Shown here: positions 47,159 to 56,329 of the stretch, piece by piece | How positions within the stretch are numbered: position 1 is the first letter of the stretch | Layout: every line of letters begins with the position of its first letter | Origin: Pseudomonas mohnii | GTDB lineage: Bacteria; Pseudomonadota; Gammaproteobacteria; Pseudomonadales; Pseudomonadaceae | Reading direction: 5' to 3' | Length of the DNA stretch: 64,000 nt | NCBI RefSeq assembly: GCF_900105115.1 | Contig: NZ_FNRV01000001.1 | Span: 3,519,501-3,583,500, forward strand | Notes under the pieces: generated by a model | What the model was told of the DNA's origin: nothing | Databases searched by the model: none | The model's input: the letters and a program-made list of their open reading frames with translations, nothing else | Program-made: the position numbers and the translations under genes

Positions 47159-48126
47159 TGCGTGTAACTTTGCAGCCCTCCGGAGCAGTGCTGGATATTC
47201 TGCCCGGCGAGCGGATTCTCGATGGCGCACGCCGTCTGGGTTATGAATGCCCGCAAAGCTGTCGTAACGGTAATTGCCACGTGTGTGCCGCGCTGCTGGT
47301 GGAAGGGCGTGTCGAACAGGACGGCGGTGTGCGCGACCATGGCGAGTTCTACACTTGCATAGCAGAGCCGCTGGAAGACTGCATCGTGCTGTGGGATGGC
47401 GTGCTCGCGCTGGGAGAATTGCCGGTGCGCAGTCTTTCGTGTCAGGTCATCAGTTGTACCGACGTCGGCGGTGATACCTGGCGGGTCCGACTGCGGGCCC
47501 CGGCCGGCAAGCCGCCGCGCTATCATGCGGGCCAGTACCTGATGATTCATCGGGACAACGGCGAAAAGTCGTCCTTTTCCCTGGCCTCGGCCCCTTCCTC
47601 CGGGCGTGATCTGGAAATCCACGTGCTGGCGCGTGAAGCCAGTGCGCTAAACCTGATCAAGCAACTGCAACGCGACGCGATGGTGCGGATCGACATGCCG
47701 TTCGGCGACACGCACCTGGCCGAGTTGCCGGACGGCCCATTGGTATTGATTGCCGCAGGCACCGGCATGGGCCAGGTCCACGGCCTGATCGAACATTGTC
47801 GCGCCACCGGCTTCAAGCATCCTGTGCATTTGTATTGGGGGGTGCGTCGTCCCGAAGACTTTTATCAAATCGAGCATTGGGACGAATGGCTGAAGTTGCC
47901 CAACCTGTTCCTGCATAAAGTCGTTAGCGATCAATGCGGATGGCAGGGGCGCTGCGGCATGTTGCATGAAGCCGTTTGCGAAGACTTTCCCGATCTCAAG
48001 GCGCTGCACGTGTACGCCAGTGGCTCGCCGGCGATGGTCTACGGCACGCTGGATGCGCTGGTCGAGGCCGGGATGGACGCTCATCAGATGCGCGCCGACG
48101 TATTTGCGTACGCGCCGCGATCTTGA
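47158..48126 (+). CDS. 2Fe-2S/FAD oxidoreductase (CDP-6-deoxy-delta-3,4-glucoseen reductase-like)
   Basis: The protein has 322 residues. An N-terminal plant-type ferredoxin domain binds 2Fe-2S through Cys35, Cys40, Cys43 and Cys67 (SCRNGNCHVC, YTCIAE); a FAD domain has the RYHAGQYLMIH-type flavin motif and FSLASAPSS, and the C-terminal NAD(P) domain has AAGTGMGQVHGLIEH and ends VFAYAP. It passes electrons from NAD(P)H through FAD to iron-sulfur. The database name is by similarity; sugar deoxygenation is unlikely here. Its ATG overlaps the ubiD stop (TGATG), so a flavin or Ubi-related role is plausible. Confidence 0.92.
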   Translation: MRVTLQPSGAVLDILPGERILDGARRLGYECPQSCRNGNCHVCAALLVEGRVEQDGGVRDHGEFYTCIAEPLEDCIVLWDGVLALGELPVRSLSCQVISCTDVGGDTWRVRLRAPAGKPPRYHAGQYLMIHRDNGEKSSFSLASAPSSGRDLEIHVLAREASALNLIKQLQRDAMVRIDMPFGDTHLAELPDGPLVLIAAGTGMGQVHGLIEHCRATGFKHPVHLYWGVRRPEDFYQIEHWDEWLKLPNLFLHKVVSDQCGWQGRCGMLHEAVCEDFPDLKALHVYASGSPAMVYGTLDALVEAGMDAHQMRADVFAYAPRS

Positions 48127-48160
48127 GCCGCGATTTTGATCGCCGCCCGGCAGCCCCTTT

Positions 48161-48637
48161 CTAGAAGCGTATGCCCGTCGTCACCATGGCCGCGTTGGCG
48201 CCGAGGAACACCAACTCGGCGGCCAGCGGGCCGTAGTGCGCGCCAATGGATGGAATGATCACCGGCGCAATGCCGAAGTGGTTGATCGGAATCTTGTCCT
48301 TGTACTGGCCGCTGTAGCCCTGGAGCAGCCCGGCGGTCAATTTCAGATACACCGGATACTCGGTGCTCTCATAGCGTTTGCCGGCATAGGCATAGTTGGA
48401 GCGCTGGCGGAACGAGTTGCGAAAAGTTGCCCCGCCAAATACCCAGCCAGACGCTTGATTACGTTCAATGCCAATCAGGTCCTGATTGTTATTGTGGTCG
48501 GGATCAGGCGAGTAATGTTTGGTGTAGACGCTGGTCTGCGCATACCAGAAGCCTTTGTCTTGTTGTGCGTCATCCGTCGCCATTACATGGCTGGCCTGGA
48601 TCATTAACAACATGGCGACAAGCCCCATTTTTTTCAT
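48161..48637 (-). CDS. Predicted outer-membrane beta-barrel protein, possibly PagP-like
   Basis: The protein has 158 residues from ATG 48637 (a second ATG at 48640 is adjacent; AGAGG spacing favours the inner one). A signal peptide (MKKMGLVAMLLMIQASHVMA) is cut before TDDA. The mature part starts FWYAQTSVYTKHYSPDPDHN and has alternating aromatic/hydrophobic residues, ending in Phe (GIRF) as outer-membrane proteins do. The T-x-H...HNNNQDLIG pattern recalls lipid A acyltransferase-type barrels such as PagP. This link is tentative. Many pseudomonads carry this gene under a doubtful glycerol-3-phosphate transporter name. Confidence 0.75.
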   Translation of the reverse strand: MKKMGLVAMLLMIQASHVMATDDAQQDKGFWYAQTSVYTKHYSPDPDHNNNQDLIGIERNQASGWVFGGATFRNSFRQRSNYAYAGKRYESTEYPVYLKLTAGLLQGYSGQYKDKIPINHFGIAPVIIPSIGAHYGPLAAELVFLGANAAMVTTGIRF

Positions 48638-48987
48638 CATCAGCCTCTGTTAAACACTACGGCTTGCGCCTGGGGAGGTCGTTATACGTGGGCGTCCGGC
48701 AACGGGGAAGGTAGAAAATCTGAGAGTTTAGTAGGAAATTTCCTGCGTATTATGAACCTGCCCTGAACAGGCCGAATGCTTATGCATATGTCATTCGGGT
48801 ATTTAAGGCATTTGAAAAATAGTATTAGGCTATATAAAACGGGATGGCTGCGGTGATAACCGAAAATTAGAGGTATCACGAGTGTCATACATCCCTTAGC
48901 ACTTTTCGTTTTACGGTTACTGCTATATGTTCTATGTAACGAAATTTGCTGCATCTTGTAATACTTGTGGGGCCGAACACTTCCGCC
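48638..48987. other. AT-rich divergent gap
   Basis: The 350-base gap between the OM-protein gene and the cyclotransferase gene is visibly AT-rich and holds no supported gene. It has AGGAAATTTCCT (palindrome, about 48731-48742), GAATG...CATTC around 48776-48798 and GGTGATAACC...GGTATCAC around 48853-48880. Promoters for both genes must lie here. Several AT-rich boxes (TATATAAAA near 48831) are possible -10 elements but I cannot choose between them. Confidence 0.5.
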
Positions 48988-49656
48988 ATGACAGCCATTG
49001 AATCGACTCTTCTGAATCTGGCTTACCCTCCGCGGCTCGATCTGGGGCCGCAGCTCACTCACGAACAATTGCTCAGCTCGATGCAGTCGACCATGGCACG
49101 CCACAAGGGCGGCCCGGTCTGGTTGTTCGCGTATGGGTCACTGATCTGGCGTCCCGAATGCACGGCGGTTGAGCGGGTTCGCGGGCGGGTGCACGGCTAC
49201 CATCGCGGCTTGTACCTGTGGTCCCACGAACATCGCGGCACGCCGGAAATGCCTGGGCTGGTGTTTGGCCTGGATCGTGGCGGCTCTTGCAGTGGCTTTG
49301 CCTACCGACTGCCGGAAGAGCAATTGGAGGCCTCGCTGTATGCGCTCTGGAAAAGGGAAATGCCTTTTCCGTCCTATCGTCCGCACTGGCTCAACTGCCG
49401 CCTTGAAGACGGCAGCCAGGTTCAGGCGTTGGGTTTTGTCCTGGAGCGTCACCTGCCCAGCTATGCCGGTAACTTGCCGGATCACGTGCTCAGTCATGTG
49501 TTCGAAAACGCGTGCGGGCGCTACGGCACCACTCGCGATTATGTCGAGCAGACCGCCCACGCCCTGCGCAGCCATGCCATGCCCGATCGGAATCTGGAAG
49601 CGCGACTCAAGCGCTGCAAGGCAAAGTCTGATCAGGCGGATGCACCGCCGATGTGA
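48988..49656 (+). CDS. ChaC-like gamma-glutamylcyclotransferase
   Basis: The protein has 222 residues from ATG 48988 (MTAIESTLLNLAYPP). The N-terminal 50 residues are variable; the core has VWLFAYGSLIWRPE (glutathione-binding loop), GFAYRLPEEQLEA and LWKREMPF, with the catalytic Glu in the last. The C-terminal segment has YVEQTAHAL. ChaC proteins cleave the gamma-glutamyl bond of glutathione to give 5-oxoproline and Cys-Gly. It ends before a strong terminator. Confidence 0.92.
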   Translation: MTAIESTLLNLAYPPRLDLGPQLTHEQLLSSMQSTMARHKGGPVWLFAYGSLIWRPECTAVERVRGRVHGYHRGLYLWSHEHRGTPEMPGLVFGLDRGGSCSGFAYRLPEEQLEASLYALWKREMPFPSYRPHWLNCRLEDGSQVQALGFVLERHLPSYAGNLPDHVLSHVFENACGRYGTTRDYVEQTAHALRSHAMPDRNLEARLKRCKAKSDQADAPPM

Positions 49657-49715
49657 GCGGGCGCAGGAAACATTACCTGCACACCCGCTTCTTTGCTTTA
49701 GAGCTATGAGTGAAT

Positions 49716-49753
49716 AGGCCAGAACAACCTCGTCAGTTGTTCTGGCCTTTTTT
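49716..49753. terminator. Terminator between the ChaC gene and qor
   Basis: AGGCCAGAACAAC pairs with GTTGTTCTGGCCT around seven bases and runs into TTTTTT. The convergent qor gene can use the same stem. Confidence 0.93.
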
Positions 49754-49768
49754 GTGTCCGGTGAAGGC

Positions 49769-50746
49769 TCAGCGAACCTGCACCACCACTTTCCCGACGG
49801 CCTTGCGCTGGCCGAGGTCATTGATGGCCTGTGCGGCGTTGCTCAGCGGGTAGACCTGCGATACCAGTGGCTTCAACTTGCCTTCGGCAAACCAGCCGAA
49901 CAATTGCTGGAAGTTCGCCGCATTGTCCTGTGGCTGACGCTGGGCAAATGAGCCCCAGAACACGCCGACCACGGCGGCACCTTTAAGCAGGGCAAGGTTT
50001 ACCGGCAGTTCGGGGATGCGTCCGCTGGCGAAGCCCACCACCAGGAGGCGACCATTCCAGGCGATGGCGCGGATGGCCTGGTCGAACAGGTCGCCGCCCA
50101 CCGGATCGTAGATCACGTCGGCGCCCTGGCCATCGGTCAGGCGTTTGATTTCGTCCTTGAGGCTGGTTTCGCTGTAGTTGATCAGTTCATCGGCACCGGC
50201 GGCCTTGGCCACGGCGAGTTTTTCGGCGCTGCTGGCGGCGGCGATGACCCGGGCGCCCATGGCTTTGCCGATTTCCACGGCGGCCAGACCGACACCGCCG
50301 GAGGCGCCGAGTACCAGCAAGGTTTCACCCGGTTGCAGGTTGCCCCGTTGCTTGAGCGCATGCATCGAGGTGCCGTAGGTCATGCTGAAGGCAGCGGCGG
50401 TGTTGAAGTCCATGGAAGGCGGGATGGGCAGCACGTTGTAGCCCGGCACCGCGACCTGTTCGGCGAAGCTGCCCCAACCGGTCAGGGCCATGACCCGGTC
50501 ACCGACCTTCAGGTGGCTGATCTTTTCGCCCACCGCGCTCACCACGCCAGCTGCCTCGCCCCCTGGGGAAAACGGGAAGGGCGGTTTGAACTGGTATTTG
50601 CCCTCGATGATCAGCGTGTCCGGGAAATTCACCCCGGCGGCGTGCACGTCCAGCAGGATTTCGTTCTTCTTCGCGACAGGACTGGCGACGTCTTCCAGCA
50701 CCAGCGATTCGGCAGGGCCGAAGGCTTTGCACAGCACGGCTTTCAT
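49769..50746 (-). CDS. qor: NADPH:quinone oxidoreductase family protein
   Basis: The protein has 325 residues from ATG 50746 (MKAVLCKAFGPAESL). It belongs to the zinc-free MDR superfamily: DVHAAGVNFPDTLIIEG in the catalytic domain, the NADPH dinucleotide fold VLGASGGVGLAAVEIGKAMG, and DVIYDPVGGDLFDQA. It reduces quinones or other enones with NADPH. An upstream in-frame start adds 30 residues outside the family; I rejected it. The true substrate is unknown, as for most Qor-type enzymes. Confidence 0.92.
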   Translation of the reverse strand: MKAVLCKAFGPAESLVLEDVASPVAKKNEILLDVHAAGVNFPDTLIIEGKYQFKPPFPFSPGGEAAGVVSAVGEKISHLKVGDRVMALTGWGSFAEQVAVPGYNVLPIPPSMDFNTAAAFSMTYGTSMHALKQRGNLQPGETLLVLGASGGVGLAAVEIGKAMGARVIAAASSAEKLAVAKAAGADELINYSETSLKDEIKRLTDGQGADVIYDPVGGDLFDQAIRAIAWNGRLLVVGFASGRIPELPVNLALLKGAAVVGVFWGSFAQRQPQDNAANFQQLFGWFAEGKLKPLVSQVYPLSNAAQAINDLGQRKAVGKVVVQVR

Positions 50747-50896
50747 CAGGGCTATTCCTTTGGGAGTGATGGCCGATAAGTGTAGGTGTGTGAGTCGAGG
50801 GGTCAACGAGCATGCCCGGCCCTGATAGTCAGCCATAAGCTTGTGCTTGAGCGGCGGGTCGTTATGCTAGGCCGCAAACCGGATAAGGAGTGAATT

Positions 50897-51304
50897 GTGA
50901 AAGCGTGGATCGTGTTGATGCTGGCCCTGTCTCTGCCTGTGGCAGCGGTGGCCGAAGAGGCAAAAGAAGGTGAGGCTCCGAAGGTCAACTACATCACCCT
51001 CAGCCCGCCGTTCGTGGGCAACTATGGGTTGGACGGTACGCCGAAGCTCAAGGTCTACAAGGCCGACGTGGCATTGCGCGTGACCGGTGACGAGGCCACC
51101 AAAGCGGTGAAAGCCAATGAACCGCTGATCCGCAATCAACTGGTGGCGCTGTTCGCCCAGCAGACCACCGAGACGATGAATAACGTCGAAGCCAAGGAAA
51201 AATTGCGTCAGGAAGCCCTGAAGCAAACCCAGCAGGTCATGACTGACGAAACCGGCAAACCGGTGGTTGAGGATCTGTTGTTCAACAACCTGATCATCCA
51301 GTAA
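50897..51304 (+). CDS. FliL-like secreted protein
   Basis: The protein has 135 residues from GTG 50897, with AAGGAG upstream. It starts VKAWIVLMLALSLPVAAVAEEA: a signal peptide rather than an inner-membrane anchor with a cytoplasmic tail. The rest, with YITLSPPFVGNYG, KVYKADVALRVTG and the C-terminal VVEDLLFNNLIIQ, matches the FliL domain (stomatin-like). FliL in flagellar operons stabilises the stator, but no flagellar genes are near, so this is a separate paralogue of unclear role. Confidence 0.87.
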   Translation: MKAWIVLMLALSLPVAAVAEEAKEGEAPKVNYITLSPPFVGNYGLDGTPKLKVYKADVALRVTGDEATKAVKANEPLIRNQLVALFAQQTTETMNNVEAKEKLRQEALKQTQQVMTDETGKPVVEDLLFNNLIIQ

Positions 51305-51330
51305 CGCCGGATCTACAGGCGCTGGGTTAC

Positions 51331-51362
51331 TGGTGATCGCGCCTTCGGGTGCGCGATCACCA
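51331..51362. other. Hairpin between the FliL-like gene and the exporter operon
   Basis: TGGTGATCGCG pairs perfectly with CGCGATCACCA, with an inner GC/TTCG loop. No T-run follows, so it may end both convergent transcripts with help or only stabilise them. Confidence 0.6.
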
Positions 51363-51392
51363 GCCAGCCATGGGGCTGGCAGGAGCATCGTT

Positions 51393-52511
51393 TCAGGACG
51401 CCAGACTCTTTCGAAACCGCATCAGCGCGATCGCAAAGAACAGCAGGCCGATGGCGGTGAGCGCGAGCAAGTCCGGCCACACCACGCTCAGCCCCGCATC
51501 GCGAAACAGGATCGCGGCGCTAAGGCTGACGAAGTGTGTCGACGGCGAACCCTGCATCACCCACTGCAACCACTGCGGCATGCTGTCGAGCGGCGTACTG
51601 CCGCCGGACAGCAGCAGCATGGGAATGATGACCGGAATGGCCAGCAGACCGAACTGCGGTGTCGAGCGGGCCAGGGTCGCGAGAAAAATCCCCAGTGCCG
51701 TACTGGCGAACAGATAAACGGCCGTCACCATCAAAAACAGGCTCATGGAACCGGCCAGCGGTACGCCGAGCGCGCCTTTGACGATCACTTCCAGTGAAAT
51801 CCAGGTGCACACCACGACGACGAGCATGTTGCTCCAGATTTTCGCCAGCATGATCTCCAGCGCCGTCAGCGGCAGCACCAGTAAATGGTCGAGGGTGCCG
51901 TGTTCGCGCTCACGCAGCAGAGCCGTGCCGGTGAGGATGATGGCGAGGATGGTGATGTTGTTGACGATCTGAATCACGGCCAGGAACCAGCCACCTTCCA
52001 GATTCGTATTGAACAGCGAACGGGTGGTCAGCAGGATGGGGGTCTGGCTGGCGGGATCGCTCTGACCGCTGTAGGTCAGCAATTCGCGCTGGAATATCCG
52101 CCCGATGTAACCGGCCCCCATGAACGCCTGGCTCATGGCCGTGGCATCGACGTTCACCTGCACCGCAGGCTGGCGACCGGCCAGCAAATCGGTCTGAAAA
52201 TTCGCCGGCACGTTGATCACAAAGGTGTACCGGCCACTGTCCAGGACTTGATCGAGTTGCCCATAAGGCAGCGCTACAGGGTGCTGAAACTCTGGTGGTT
52301 GCAGGGCCTGGGCCAGTTGTCGTGACAGGTGGCTGTGATCTTCGTCCACCATCGCCACGCTGGCGTTGTGCACGCCGATCACCGAGCCGGCCGCCGGCAT
52401 ATAGATCGCCACGGTGAAGGCGTAGAACAGAAAGACCAGCAACACGCTGTCGTGCCGCAGGCTGGTCAGCTCCTTGATGCCCAGACGCAAGATGTGAGCG
52501 AGCTTGTGCAT
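51393..52511 (-). CDS. yhhJ: ABC-2 type exporter permease (YhhJ-like)
   Basis: The protein has 372 residues from ATG 52511. One helix at the N-terminus (about 23-41) is followed by a large periplasmic part (about 45-175) and five further helices. The conserved motif LREREHGTLDHLLVLPLT (about 227-244) is the ABC-2 cytosolic signature. GGAGG lies four bases upstream and the start overlaps the rbbA stop by one base. It is the last gene of the HlyD-RbbA-YhhJ exporter operon. Confidence 0.92.
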   Translation of the reverse strand: MHKLAHILRLGIKELTSLRHDSVLLVFLFYAFTVAIYMPAAGSVIGVHNASVAMVDEDHSHLSRQLAQALQPPEFQHPVALPYGQLDQVLDSGRYTFVINVPANFQTDLLAGRQPAVQVNVDATAMSQAFMGAGYIGRIFQRELLTYSGQSDPASQTPILLTTRSLFNTNLEGGWFLAVIQIVNNITILAIILTGTALLREREHGTLDHLLVLPLTALEIMLAKIWSNMLVVVVCTWISLEVIVKGALGVPLAGSMSLFLMVTAVYLFASTALGIFLATLARSTPQFGLLAIPVIIPMLLLSGGSTPLDSMPQWLQWVMQGSPSTHFVSLSAAILFRDAGLSVVWPDLLALTAIGLLFFAIALMRFRKSLAS

Positions 52512-55234
52512 CAGGCCTCCTGCTTTTTCAGCATGATCAGGCTCAGCCCGGTGAACCCGAGAAAGAACCCGAACAGCGCCAGGCATTGCGGCCACAGCTG
52601 CCGCAGGTCCAGCGCTTTGGTAAACGTGCCGACGGTGATATCGAGGAAATAACCGGCCGGAAACAATATCCCCATCACCGCCGCCGCACCCTCAAGGGAG
52701 GAGCGCGGCACGATTAGCCCGGAGAACTGTATGGTCGGCAGACTGGTGATGATCATGGTGCCGAGGATCGCGGCGATCTGGGTGCGGGTGAATGCCGAGA
52801 TCAATAGGCCCATGCTGGTCGTCGCCAGTACGTACAGCAGTCCGCCGAAGGCCAGGGTGAGCCCGCTGCCCTTGAAGGGGACGCCGAACAGCCAGCGGTT
52901 CATCGCCGTCAGCACGGCCAGATTGATCAGGCTGATCGCCAGATACGGCGCCTGTTTGCCCAGCAGGAACTCCAGTCGGGTCAGTGGCGTGGCGTAGAAG
53001 TTGGTAATCGATCCCAGTTCTTTCTCCCGCACGATCCCCAGGGCCGTCAGCATGGCCGGGATGAACGCGAGGATCAGCGCCATCACCCCGGGGCCGATGG
53101 CGTTGACGCTGACCACGTCCTGGTTGTAGCGGAATCGGGTTTCCAGTTTGGCCGCTGCGGGGGCATTCCGTGCGCGACTGCTCTGTTCGGCCAGTCGTTC
53201 CAGGACTGACTGGTGCACCGCTTCCACGTAGTTACGGCTGGTCTCGGCACGAAACGGCATGCCGCCATCCAGCCAGGCTGCTACGGCGGGCTGACGTCCG
53301 GCGTACAGGTCGCGACCAAAACCCGGCGGGATCTCCAGCGCGAGTTTGATTTCCGAGCGTTGAAGGCGTCGGTGCAGTTCTTTCGTGTCGTGGATGGGGG
53401 ATTGTTCGGCAAAGTAGCGAGAGCTGCGAAACGCCTCCAGATAGGTGCGACTTTGCGGCGTCTGGTCTTGATCGAATACGGCGAACGCGAGTTTTTCCAC
53501 ATCCAGCGAAATGCCATAGCCGAAGATCACCATCATGAAAATGGCCCCGAGCATGGCAAAGGCCATTCGCACTTTGTCGCGCAGCAACTCCTTGCCTTCG
53601 CGGGTGGCCACAGCCACCAGGCGCCCGACACTGAAACTGCGCTCCTTCATCGGCTTGGCCGGTGTGACAGGTGCATGGTCCGGGGCGGGCGGAGCCGGTG
53701 TTTCGGGCGCTCCCTGAGCCTGTTCCAGGCAGGTCACAAACGCCGCTTCCAGCGTTTCGCCGTTGAACTGTTGTTGCAGCGCTGCCGGGGTGTCGCAGGC
53801 CAGCACCTTGCCAGCGTGCATCAGCGAGATACGGTCGCAGCGCTGGGCCTCGTTCATGAAGTGGGTGGAGAGGAAAATCGTCACGCCTTGTTCGCGCGAC
53901 AGTTCGATCAGCAGTCGCCAAAAGTCGTCCCGCGCGGCCGGGTCGACCCCGGAAGTGGGTTCGTCGAGGATCAGGACTTCCGGACGATGCAGCACCGCGA
54001 CGGCCAGCGACAGCCGTTGGCGCAAGCCCAAAGGCAAGGCGCCGGACTGTTGGTCGGCCACATTGCCCAGGTTGAAGCGCTGGATCAGTTCGTCGATGCG
54101 CTGGACGCTATCGGCCTTGGGCAAATCGAACAGGCGGGCGTGCAAGTCGAGGTTTTGTCGCACGCTGAGCTCGCCATACAGCGAGAAGCTCTGGGACATG
54201 AAGCCGACCCGTTTTCGCGTGGCCAGGTCCTTGGCGTTCACCGGATTACCCAGCAACGTGGCGCTGCCTTCGCTGGCCGGCATCAGTCCGGTGAGGACTT
54301 TCATGGTGGTGGTTTTGCCGCAGCCGTTGGAGCCGAGGAAACCGAAAATTTCGCCGCGACCGATGGCGAAGCTGACTTTGTCCACGGCGGTAAAATCGCC
54401 GAAGCGCAGGGTCAGGTCGTGAGCCTCGATGGCAATGTCGGTGGTGGAGCCGGGCCGGGGGGGAATCACCAGTGGCTGGTTATCGTGGCCACTGTCGCCC
54501 TGGAAATGGGTGAACGCCTCGTCGAGTTTGCCGCCGGGCGTGACGGCCGCCAATTCGCTGCTCAGGCCCGTCGCGATCAAACGACCGCCGTCGAGCATCA
54601 GGCAATGTTCGAATTGCTCGGCCTCTTCCATGTACGCGGTAGCCACCAGCAGTGTCAGTTGCGGGCGTTGACGCCGTACATCGTCCACCAGTTCCCAGAA
54701 GCGCCGCCGGGACAAGGGATCGACGCCTGTGGTCGGTTCGTCGAGGATCAGCAGGTCCGGCTCGTGGATCAGCGCGCAGCAGAGGCCAAGCTTCTGCTTC
54801 ATGCCGCCAGACAGTTTGCCGGCCGGGCGATCGGCGAAGCGCAACAGATCGGTGGCCAACAGCAAGCTGTGCCTGCGCTGGTCGCATTCGGCTTTTGACA
54901 GGCCGAACAGCGTGGCGAAAAATTGAATGTTTTCGCTGATCGACAACTCGGGGTACAGGTTGCCGCCCAGGCCTTGAGGCATGAAGGCGATACGCGGGTA
55001 GAGGCTATTGCGATGGCGACGATCCTGGATCGAGCCGCCGAGCACCTCCAATTGCCCTTGTTGCAGGGTTTTAACGCCCGCGATCAAACCCAGCAAACTC
55101 GACTTGCCTGCACCGTCCGGTCCGATCAGGCCGCAGCGTGTGCCAGTCGGCAGACTGAAGCTGATGTCGGTCAGGGCCTGCTGTTTGCCATACAGGTGGT
55201 TGATGCCGGTGGCTTGCAGCGCCAGGCCGTTCAT
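52511..55234 (-). CDS. rbbA: Multidomain ABC exporter (RbbA/YhiH-like)
   Basis: The protein has 907 residues. Two ABC domains come first: Walker A GPDGAGKSS with LSGGMKQKL (about 38-145) and GSNGCGKTT with signature LPLGLRQRL in a weaker form (about 300-410), the second likely impaired. A C-terminal ABC-2 permease domain (about 545-905) has six helices with RYFAEQSP in its periplasmic part. E. coli RbbA is reported as ribosome-associated, but the operon with HlyD and YhhJ suggests export of an unknown hydrophobic compound. Start overlaps the hlyD-like gene stop by four bases. Confidence 0.93.
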   Translation of the reverse strand: MNGLALQATGINHLYGKQQALTDISFSLPTGTRCGLIGPDGAGKSSLLGLIAGVKTLQQGQLEVLGGSIQDRRHRNSLYPRIAFMPQGLGGNLYPELSISENIQFFATLFGLSKAECDQRRHSLLLATDLLRFADRPAGKLSGGMKQKLGLCCALIHEPDLLILDEPTTGVDPLSRRRFWELVDDVRRQRPQLTLLVATAYMEEAEQFEHCLMLDGGRLIATGLSSELAAVTPGGKLDEAFTHFQGDSGHDNQPLVIPPRPGSTTDIAIEAHDLTLRFGDFTAVDKVSFAIGRGEIFGFLGSNGCGKTTTMKVLTGLMPASEGSATLLGNPVNAKDLATRKRVGFMSQSFSLYGELSVRQNLDLHARLFDLPKADSVQRIDELIQRFNLGNVADQQSGALPLGLRQRLSLAVAVLHRPEVLILDEPTSGVDPAARDDFWRLLIELSREQGVTIFLSTHFMNEAQRCDRISLMHAGKVLACDTPAALQQQFNGETLEAAFVTCLEQAQGAPETPAPPAPDHAPVTPAKPMKERSFSVGRLVAVATREGKELLRDKVRMAFAMLGAIFMMVIFGYGISLDVEKLAFAVFDQDQTPQSRTYLEAFRSSRYFAEQSPIHDTKELHRRLQRSEIKLALEIPPGFGRDLYAGRQPAVAAWLDGGMPFRAETSRNYVEAVHQSVLERLAEQSSRARNAPAAAKLETRFRYNQDVVSVNAIGPGVMALILAFIPAMLTALGIVREKELGSITNFYATPLTRLEFLLGKQAPYLAISLINLAVLTAMNRWLFGVPFKGSGLTLAFGGLLYVLATTSMGLLISAFTRTQIAAILGTMIITSLPTIQFSGLIVPRSSLEGAAAVMGILFPAGYFLDITVGTFTKALDLRQLWPQCLALFGFFLGFTGLSLIMLKKQEA

Positions 55235-56196
55235 TGCAGTTTGGCCGGCCAGTCAATCGGTGCGGTGCGCACATAACCGGCACCGGGCATGCCCGGCTTG
55301 GCCTGGGGCAGGGCGCCTGGATCGGTCAGGCGCAGTTTGACGCGGAACACCAGTTTTTGCCGTTCGTCACGGGTTTCGACTTCCTTGGGAGTGAATTGCG
55401 ACTTGGCGGCGACGAAATTGATTTTGGCTGGCAGCGGGCGGTCGGGCAGGGCATCGAGCAGGATTCGCGCATCATCGCCAACCGCCAGGCGTCCGGTAAC
55501 GGAGGCAGGGAGGTAGAGGTTCATGTACTGGTCGCTGGGGTCTATCAGCAACAGCACGCGCCCGCCGGCACCCAGCACCTCGCCGGGTTCGGCCATGCGC
55601 AACTGGACTACCCCATCAATGGGCGCGCGCAGGCTGGCGTCATCAATTTCGCTGGTCAACATCGCCACTTGGGCCTGGGCCGCACCAATCGTCGCACCGA
55701 CCGCCGAGACCTGGGCTTTGGACGCGGCGACTGCAGCGACGCCGGTGTCCAGGCGCGCCTGTTGTTGATCGAGGATCTGGCCACTCACGAAACCGTGTTT
55801 GATCAATTCCTGAGAGCGCTTGAGCTCCTGTTGAGCCAGCAGTTGTTCGCTCTGGCGCAGTTGCACGTTGGCCTGGGCGGCGGAAAGGTTTTCCCGGGCA
55901 CGCAACACCTCGGCTTCAGCCTGGTTGCGCTGTGCTTCGAGGGTGCGGGTATCCATGCGGGCCAACAGTTGGCCCTTGGTGACCTTGTCGCCTTCATCGA
56001 CGAGCACCTCTGCCAGTCGTCCGGGTGTCTTGCTGGCGATCTGTACCTCGGTGGCTTCGAGGCGGCCATTGCCGACGTACAAGCCTTCAGGCAAGCGGTC
56101 ATGCATTGACTTCCAGTAACCGAAGCCTCCGGCGGCCATCAGCAAAACCATCAACGAGCTGGCGAAGAAAATCGAAGAGCGACTGTGTGTAGACAT
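55231..56196 (-). CDS. HlyD-family membrane fusion protein (YhiI-like)
   Basis: The protein has 321 residues from ATG 56196 (MSTHSRSSIFFASSL). A single membrane helix (about 10-30) is followed by a lipoyl-like domain (VQIASKTPGRLAEVLVDEGD), a long coiled-coil hairpin (about 90-165, Glu/Gln/Ala-rich) and a beta-barrel domain (ASLRAPIDGVVQLRMAEPGE). It connects the inner-membrane exporter to an outer-membrane channel. First gene of the exporter operon. The 133-base gap upstream (56197-56329) must hold its promoter; none is clear. Confidence 0.92.
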   Translation of the reverse strand: MSTHSRSSIFFASSLMVLLMAAGGFGYWKSMHDRLPEGLYVGNGRLEATEVQIASKTPGRLAEVLVDEGDKVTKGQLLARMDTRTLEAQRNQAEAEVLRARENLSAAQANVQLRQSEQLLAQQELKRSQELIKHGFVSGQILDQQQARLDTGVAAVAASKAQVSAVGATIGAAQAQVAMLTSEIDDASLRAPIDGVVQLRMAEPGEVLGAGGRVLLLIDPSDQYMNLYLPASVTGRLAVGDDARILLDALPDRPLPAKINFVAAKSQFTPKEVETRDERQKLVFRVKLRLTDPGALPQAKPGMPGAGYVRTAPIDWPAKLQ

Positions 56197-56329
56197 GCGG
56201 GCATCCTGCGACTGTTGCGTCCTAGTCTGACTGATCGAGCACCGAGGCGATTTGATACCCGTCAACTGAGGGACAAGACTAATCTGATTGGCCAGGCAAA
56301 TGGGGGGCGATCGGCGCTTTCTGCTTTAT

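Noticed and set aside
49697..49714. GCTTTAGAGCTATGAGT, which resembles the Cas9 repeat GTTTTAGAGCTATG
   Set aside because: It is a single copy between a gene and a terminator with no array, tracrRNA partner or cas gene nearby; I take it as chance.
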